From Frankiaceae bacterium (GTDB lineage Bacteria > Actinomycetota > Actinomycetes > Mycobacteriales > SCTD01): DNA of 64,000 nucleotides. Below are positions 59,905 to 64,000 of the stretch, piece after piece (position 1 is the first letter of the stretch; every line of letters begins with the position of its first letter). The stretch is from contig JAENVS010000005.1 of assembly GCA_016650445.1 (NCBI GenBank), positions 124,001 through 188,000 of the forward strand. Reading direction: 5' to 3'. The position numbers were made by a program, and so were the translations under genes. The notes beneath the pieces were generated by a model. It made no database searches. It had not been told where the DNA came from and saw nothing but the letters and a program-made list of their open reading frames with translations.

Positions 59905-62229
59905 GTGCTCACGACGGCTTGGTCCGCGGCGACGTCGCGGCTCGGGATCCCGTCCTGGCGTGCGGTCCGCGGGCGAGCCGACACCCTGCTGCTCCTCGGA
60001 CTGCTGGCGGGTACGGCGCTGTTTCCCCGGCACAACAGCGGGATCTACGCCCTCGGCGCGGTGAGCGGCGCCGTCTACGCCCTCTTCGCCGCCGCCGTCA
60101 TCCTCGTCTACCGCAGCAACAAGGTGATCAACTTCGCCACCGTCGCGGTCGGGACGGTCGGGGCCTACCTCACCTCGGCGCTGCTCACCTTCGACTGGCT
60201 GACGCGCAAGGTGCAGTCGGTGTGCAACTGCTGGCAGCCTCCGCCGCACTGGTGGAGGGGCCGCCCGATCCTGAACGGCGAGGAGTTCCAGGGCTTCACC
60301 GGACCGAACGTCGGGTTCTGGGTCGCCATCGCGATCGGCATCCTCACGTCGGTCCTGCTGTCGTTCCTGCTGTACGCCTTCGCCGTCCGCTTCCTCAGCG
60401 ATGCACCCCGGCTCGTGGTCGCGCTGGCGACATTGTTCTTCGTCTTCGTCTGCTCGTTCCTGGTCGGCGAGATCACCCCGCAGCGGTTGGCGTCCAAGGA
60501 GCAGCTCGACGCCCAGCTACACGTGCTGCCCGCCTTCCCGCCCTTCCAGTGGCACTGGAAGGTCGGCCTGATCACGCTGCAGACCGCCGACATCCTGGTG
60601 CTGGTCGCCGTGGCCGTCGTGGTGCCCCTCCTCGGCTGGTACCTGCTCAAGTCGGCCGCCGGCATCGCGATCCGGGGGGCGGCGGACAACCCGGTCCGGG
60701 TGGCCACGCTGGGCGTCAGCGTGCTCAGCGTGACCGGTCGGGTCTGGCTGCTGGCCGGGCTGCTCAGCGGCGTCGCAGGGATGCTGCTAGCACTCGGCGG
60801 AACGCTGCCGGCGGACCCCGACAACGTGCTGGACCCGGCCGTTCTGGTGCGCATCCTCACGATCGTCGTCTTCGCACGGTTCACCAGCATCGGTCTGGCC
60901 GGGCTGGCGGCGATCGTCCTCGGGATCCTTTCCGCCACGACGCAGTTCGCCTTCAGCACGACGGCCCCGCTCGACGCGTCACTGCTCGCCATCATCGGCG
61001 CCGCCCTGTTGCTCCAGCGCAACACCCAGGTGCGCGCGGACGCGGATGTCGAGTCCGGGCTCCGCAACAGCCGGGAGATCCGGCCGATCCCGGCCGAGCT
61101 GCGCTCGCTGCCCGAGGTCCGCAAGTGGATCCGCACCGTCGGCATCGTCACCGCCGTGCTGCTCGTCGGGGCGCCCTTCGTGCTCTCGTCGAGCCAGACC
61201 AACCAGGCGTCGTACTGCCTGCTCGCCGTCATGGTCTTCCTGTCGGTCCTGGTGCTCACGGGATGGGCCGGCCAGATCTCGCTGGGGCAGATGGCCTTCG
61301 CCGGCGTGGGCGCGTGGATGGTCGGCATCGCGCACCTGCCGTTCCTGATCGCCCTCGTGGCCGGCGCCCTCGCCGGCGGCCTGCTCGCCCTCGCCACCGG
61401 GATTCCTGGGCTCCGGCTACGCGGGCTGCACCTGGCGATCATCACGCTGGCCCTGAGCCTGAGCGTGACCAGCTACCTCCTCAACCCGAAGTACCTCGGC
61501 AAGAACTTGCGTCAGACGATCAGCCGGCCCGAGCCCTTCGGCATGGACCTCGACAACGAGCAGCTGTTCTTCTACCTGGTCGTCGCGTTCCTGATGCTCA
61601 CCGTCGCGATGATCGCCGGGATGCGTCGCTCGGCCTTCGCCCGCGCTCTCATCGCGGCCCGGGACAACGAGTCGGCAGCTCAGGCGTTCGGCATCAACCT
61701 GCTGCGCGCCCGGCTCGGTGCCTACGCCGTCTCCGGGGCGATCGCCGGTCTGGCCGGCGCGCTGATCGCCTACCAGCAGCACTCGGTGATCGTGCTGACC
61801 TTCAGCGCGGGGCAGAGCCTGCGGATCTTCCTGTTCTCGACGCTCGGCGGTCTCGGCGCCATCGCCGCACCGCTCATCGCCGGCGCTGTCTTCACGCTCT
61901 CGCAGCTGTTCGTGTCGGCGCAGTACGTCCGCGTCGCTCTCGGCTTCGGCGGCATCCTGATCCTGCTGTTCTCCTCCGGCGGCCTGGCCGACGTCATCTT
62001 CGGCATCCGCGACAACCTCCTCCGCGGTCTGGCGCGTCGCCGCAAGATCCTCGTGCCCAGCCTGCTCGCCGACGAGCGCGACACCGGGACCAGCCGGGCG
62101 CGACTCGCCATCAAGCCGGTCACCCGAGGGCGCGGCGGTGCCACCGTCTTCATCCCGCCGAGGTACCGCCTTGACGACCAGTACGCGATTCGCCCGCCGG
62201 TCGACGCGATGGCCGGAGAGCAGCGATGA
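59905..62229 (+). CDS. LivH-LivM fused permease
   Basis: 774 residues. The N-half is LivH-like (VYRSNKVINFATVAVGTVG, then LGVSVLSVTGRVWLLAGLLSG). A cytosolic linker joins it near 380-400 to the LivM-like half (GWAGQISLGQMAFAGVGAW, LRLRGLHLAIITLAL, ARDNESAAQAFGINLLRAR). A 50-residue charged tail follows. It forms the membrane channel of a HAAT-type importer, but its ATPases come from other polypeptides. The start is GTG at 59905. The stop overlaps the ATG of the MFS-ATPase gene (ATGA), coupling the two. Confidence 0.9.
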   Translation: MLTTAWSAATSRLGIPSWRAVRGRADTLLLLGLLAGTALFPRHNSGIYALGAVSGAVYALFAAAVILVYRSNKVINFATVAVGTVGAYLTSALLTFDWLTRKVQSVCNCWQPPPHWWRGRPILNGEEFQGFTGPNVGFWVAIAIGILTSVLLSFLLYAFAVRFLSDAPRLVVALATLFFVFVCSFLVGEITPQRLASKEQLDAQLHVLPAFPPFQWHWKVGLITLQTADILVLVAVAVVVPLLGWYLLKSAAGIAIRGAADNPVRVATLGVSVLSVTGRVWLLAGLLSGVAGMLLALGGTLPADPDNVLDPAVLVRILTIVVFARFTSIGLAGLAAIVLGILSATTQFAFSTTAPLDASLLAIIGAALLLQRNTQVRADADVESGLRNSREIRPIPAELRSLPEVRKWIRTVGIVTAVLLVGAPFVLSSSQTNQASYCLLAVMVFLSVLVLTGWAGQISLGQMAFAGVGAWMVGIAHLPFLIALVAGALAGGLLALATGIPGLRLRGLHLAIITLALSLSVTSYLLNPKYLGKNLRQTISRPEPFGMDLDNEQLFFYLVVAFLMLTVAMIAGMRRSAFARALIAARDNESAAQAFGINLLRARLGAYAVSGAIAGLAGALIAYQQHSVIVLTFSAGQSLRIFLFSTLGGLGAIAAPLIAGAVFTLSQLFVSAQYVRVALGFGGILILLFSSGGLADVIFGIRDNLLRGLARRRKILVPSLLADERDTGTSRARLAIKPVTRGRGGATVFIPPRYRLDDQYAIRPPVDAMAGEQR

Positions 62230-64000
62230 GCGTCGACCTCGCCCGTCCGCTCGTCCCGAGCGACCGGGAGACCGAGCTCGGCCGGCTGCCCGGCGAGCCC
62301 GACTTCGCCGATCGCACCGTGGTGATCTCACAGCCCTTCGACGGCTACGGCGGACAGCGTCCGGCGACGTTCTGGGGGCGTCGCAAGGCCTACCTGCGCA
62401 GCCTGAACCCACGCCGCGTCGACGGCCCGCTGCTGCCGCTGATCGTCCTGTCGCTCATCGCCTTCTTCGGCAAGCTCGCCACGGACGCCGCGCAGCTGAC
62501 CATCCCGGAGATCCAGAACGACCTCGGCATCGACATCGCGTCAGCGCTAGGGCTGATCGCGATCACCAACACCCCGTTCACGGTGATGCGCCTGTACGTT
62601 GGCTACTTCGCGGACCGCATCCACCGGATGTGGATGACCCGCGTCGCCGCGGTCCTTCGCGGCGCGGCCTGCCTGATGGTCGCCGGCTCCACCGGCATGC
62701 CGACGTACGTCGCCGGGCAGCTCGGCCAGAGTGCGGCCGAGACGGTCTCCCAGCCGGCGAGCTTCTCGCTCCTCACCGACTTCTACCCCGTGCACGCAAG
62801 GCCGCGCGTGATCTTCCTGCTGTTCCAGTTCTCGTCCATCTCGGGGATTCTCGGCTTCCCGATCATCGGCCTTGTGGGCGGGAACTTCGGCTGGCGCGCC
62901 GTCTACCTGATGCTCGGCGTAGGCCTGTTCCTGTGCGCACTGCTCGCGCTGGCGATCAAGGAGCCGGTCCGCGGCTACTACGACCGGCTCGCGGTGGGTG
63001 CGGACGAGGAGGTCGCTCGGCACGAGCAGAGCCCGCTGAGCTTCGCGGAGTCGTTCCGCGTGTGCTGGAGCATTCGCTACATCCGGATCCTGTGCTTCGC
63101 GGCGCCGTTCGCGAGCGTCATCGCGCTCTACTCGCTGGTCATCCAGCAGACCTACCTCGCCAGCGAGTACGGCCTCGGGCTGACCGAGCGAGGGTGGATC
63201 ACCACGATCACGGCGTGCTTCGGCACCTTCGGGCTGTTGGTGGTGGCGCCGTACGCCCAGCGGACGATCGGGAGCCGGCCGCGGGTGATCGTGATGATCT
63301 CGGCGCTCCAAGGACTGGCCGGCGCGCTCGTCTACTTCCTGCTGCTCGCCGCGCACAACCTGGTGCTCGCGGTGGGCGTGCTGTGCATCGAGGCGCTGAT
63401 CGTGACGACGATCTTCCCCATCACCTTCACCCTGCAGAACCTCGTGATCCCCGCGCGCATCCGCGGCTTCGGCTTCCAGATCAACATCGCCTTCGGCGCC
63501 CTGTCGTTCCTGCTGCTCACCTTCGGGATCTCGAGCATCGCCTCCAACGCGTCGTGGACCGCGCTGTTCATCCTGATCGCCGTCGTCAACCTCGTGATCG
63601 CGGTGATCATGCCGCTCGCCCTGCCGCACATCGAGAACGACATCTCCAACGCGCTGATCTCGTCGATGGCCGACGAGGAGCTGCGCACGTACCGCGCGTC
63701 GGGCCGCAACGCGATGCTGCTCTGCCGCAAGGTCGACGTCGCCTACTCCGGTGTCCAGGTGCTCTTCGGGGTCGACCTCGACGTCGCACCGGGCGAGGTC
63801 GTCGCCCTGCTCGGCACCAACGGCGCGGGCAAGTCCACCCTGCTGCGGGCGATCGCCGGCGTGACGGAGCCGACCGGCGGCGCCATCTACGTCGACGGCG
63901 TCGACGTCACGCACAAGCCTCCGCACGAGAGCGCCGCCGCCGGCGTCGTCGTCGTGCCCGGCGGCCGGGCGGTCTGCCACTCGCTGACGGTGCGAGAGAA
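62226..64000 (+). CDS. MFS transporter fused to LivF-type ABC ATPase, C-terminus cut by window edge
   Basis: At least 591 residues. The first about 490 form a major-facilitator-like transporter (FFGKLATDAAQLTIPEIQ, RLYVGYFADRIHRMW with the A-loop, then about 12 TM segments). A short linker (about 475-500) leads straight into an ABC ATPase: LCRKVDVAYSGVQVLFGVDL, Walker A GTNGAGKST at 530 and VPGGRAVCHSLTVRE as in LivF. The Walker A codon was checked to be in the frame of the ATG at 62226 and no stop interrupts it. The start overlaps the LivHM stop. The ABC part probably powers the LivHM channel. What the MFS part contributes is unknown: a second transport path, an energy-coupled efflux partner or a scaffold. 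Confidence 0.88.
   Translation, partial: MSVDLARPLVPSDRETELGRLPGEPDFADRTVVISQPFDGYGGQRPATFWGRRKAYLRSLNPRRVDGPLLPLIVLSLIAFFGKLATDAAQLTIPEIQNDLGIDIASALGLIAITNTPFTVMRLYVGYFADRIHRMWMTRVAAVLRGAACLMVAGSTGMPTYVAGQLGQSAAETVSQPASFSLLTDFYPVHARPRVIFLLFQFSSISGILGFPIIGLVGGNFGWRAVYLMLGVGLFLCALLALAIKEPVRGYYDRLAVGADEEVARHEQSPLSFAESFRVCWSIRYIRILCFAAPFASVIALYSLVIQQTYLASEYGLGLTERGWITTITACFGTFGLLVVAPYAQRTIGSRPRVIVMISALQGLAGALVYFLLLAAHNLVLAVGVLCIEALIVTTIFPITFTLQNLVIPARIRGFGFQINIAFGALSFLLLTFGISSIASNASWTALFILIAVVNLVIAVIMPLALPHIENDISNALISSMADEELRTYRASGRNAMLLCRKVDVAYSGVQVLFGVDLDVAPGEVVALLGTNGAGKSTLLRAIAGVTEPTGGAIYVDGVDVTHKPPHESAAAGVVVVPGGRAVCHSLTVRE

Overview
The window comes from a high-GC actinobacterium (Actinomycetia; the order cannot be fixed from the sequence). 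The evidence is very GC-rich coding with strong third-position G/C bias, dense ATGA/GTGA gene overlaps, and the actinobacterial families DUF3052, DUF3145 and DUF2277. A homodimeric pyruvate dehydrogenase E1 (aceE) and a ParE/ParC-type topoisomerase pair agree with this. No insertion sequences, phage genes, CRISPR arrays or rRNA were seen.

Region A (1-17467) is a catabolic and uptake locus. A minus-strand run from 15407 down to the left edge encodes, in order of transcription: a hydroxypyruvate-isomerase-like TIM barrel, an IlvD/Edd-type dehydratase, a fumarylacetoacetase-family enzyme, a 3-hydroxyisobutyrate-dehydrogenase-like enzyme, a LivK-type lipoprotein, a CocE-type hydrolase, an aromatic-ring FAD monooxygenase, a 41-residue peptide, a membrane-tethered LivK-type binding protein and a giant LivH-LivM-LivF-LivG fusion cut by the window edge. 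A divergent GntR/FCD regulator and a phenylacetate-CoA-ligase-like enzyme face this run across a 42-bp promoter gap that holds an imperfect palindrome. The set looks like import, ring or ester opening and central-metabolism entry for a carboxylic or aromatic compound that cannot be named from sequence.

Region B (17583-38386) is mostly conserved chromosome: tRNA-Val(UAC), a SAM methyltransferase, DUF3052, DUF2277, a FIST sensor coupled to a GAF-GAF-GGDEF-EAL protein, YegP, YjbQ, aceE, a PHP/HhH protein, two PAP2 phosphatases (one fused to a lipid kinase), DUF3145, adenosine deaminase, parE and parC.

Region C (38454-59712) is a sugar and glycan island: two unlike GH38 alpha-mannosidases, a Cys-type sulfatase, a GT4 glycosyltransferase, two SDRs, a glucarate-dehydratase-like enolase-superfamily enzyme, a second FAH-family enzyme, an APH-fold kinase coupled to a divergent enolase paralogue, an aldose-epimerase-like protein, a ROK-like kinase, a Gfo/Idh/MocA oxidoreductase, a ThuA-domain protein, and FCD and HutC-type GntR regulators. 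Neither mannosidase has a signal peptide, so degradation of imported oligosaccharides is the likely role.

Region D (59905-64000) starts a second LivHM system: a LivH-LivM fusion followed, by ATGA overlap, by a protein in which a whole MFS-type transporter runs in frame into a LivF-type ABC ATPase. The two re-wired branched-chain-amino-acid-type transporters at the two ends of the window, above all the MFS-ATPase hybrid, are the most unusual content.
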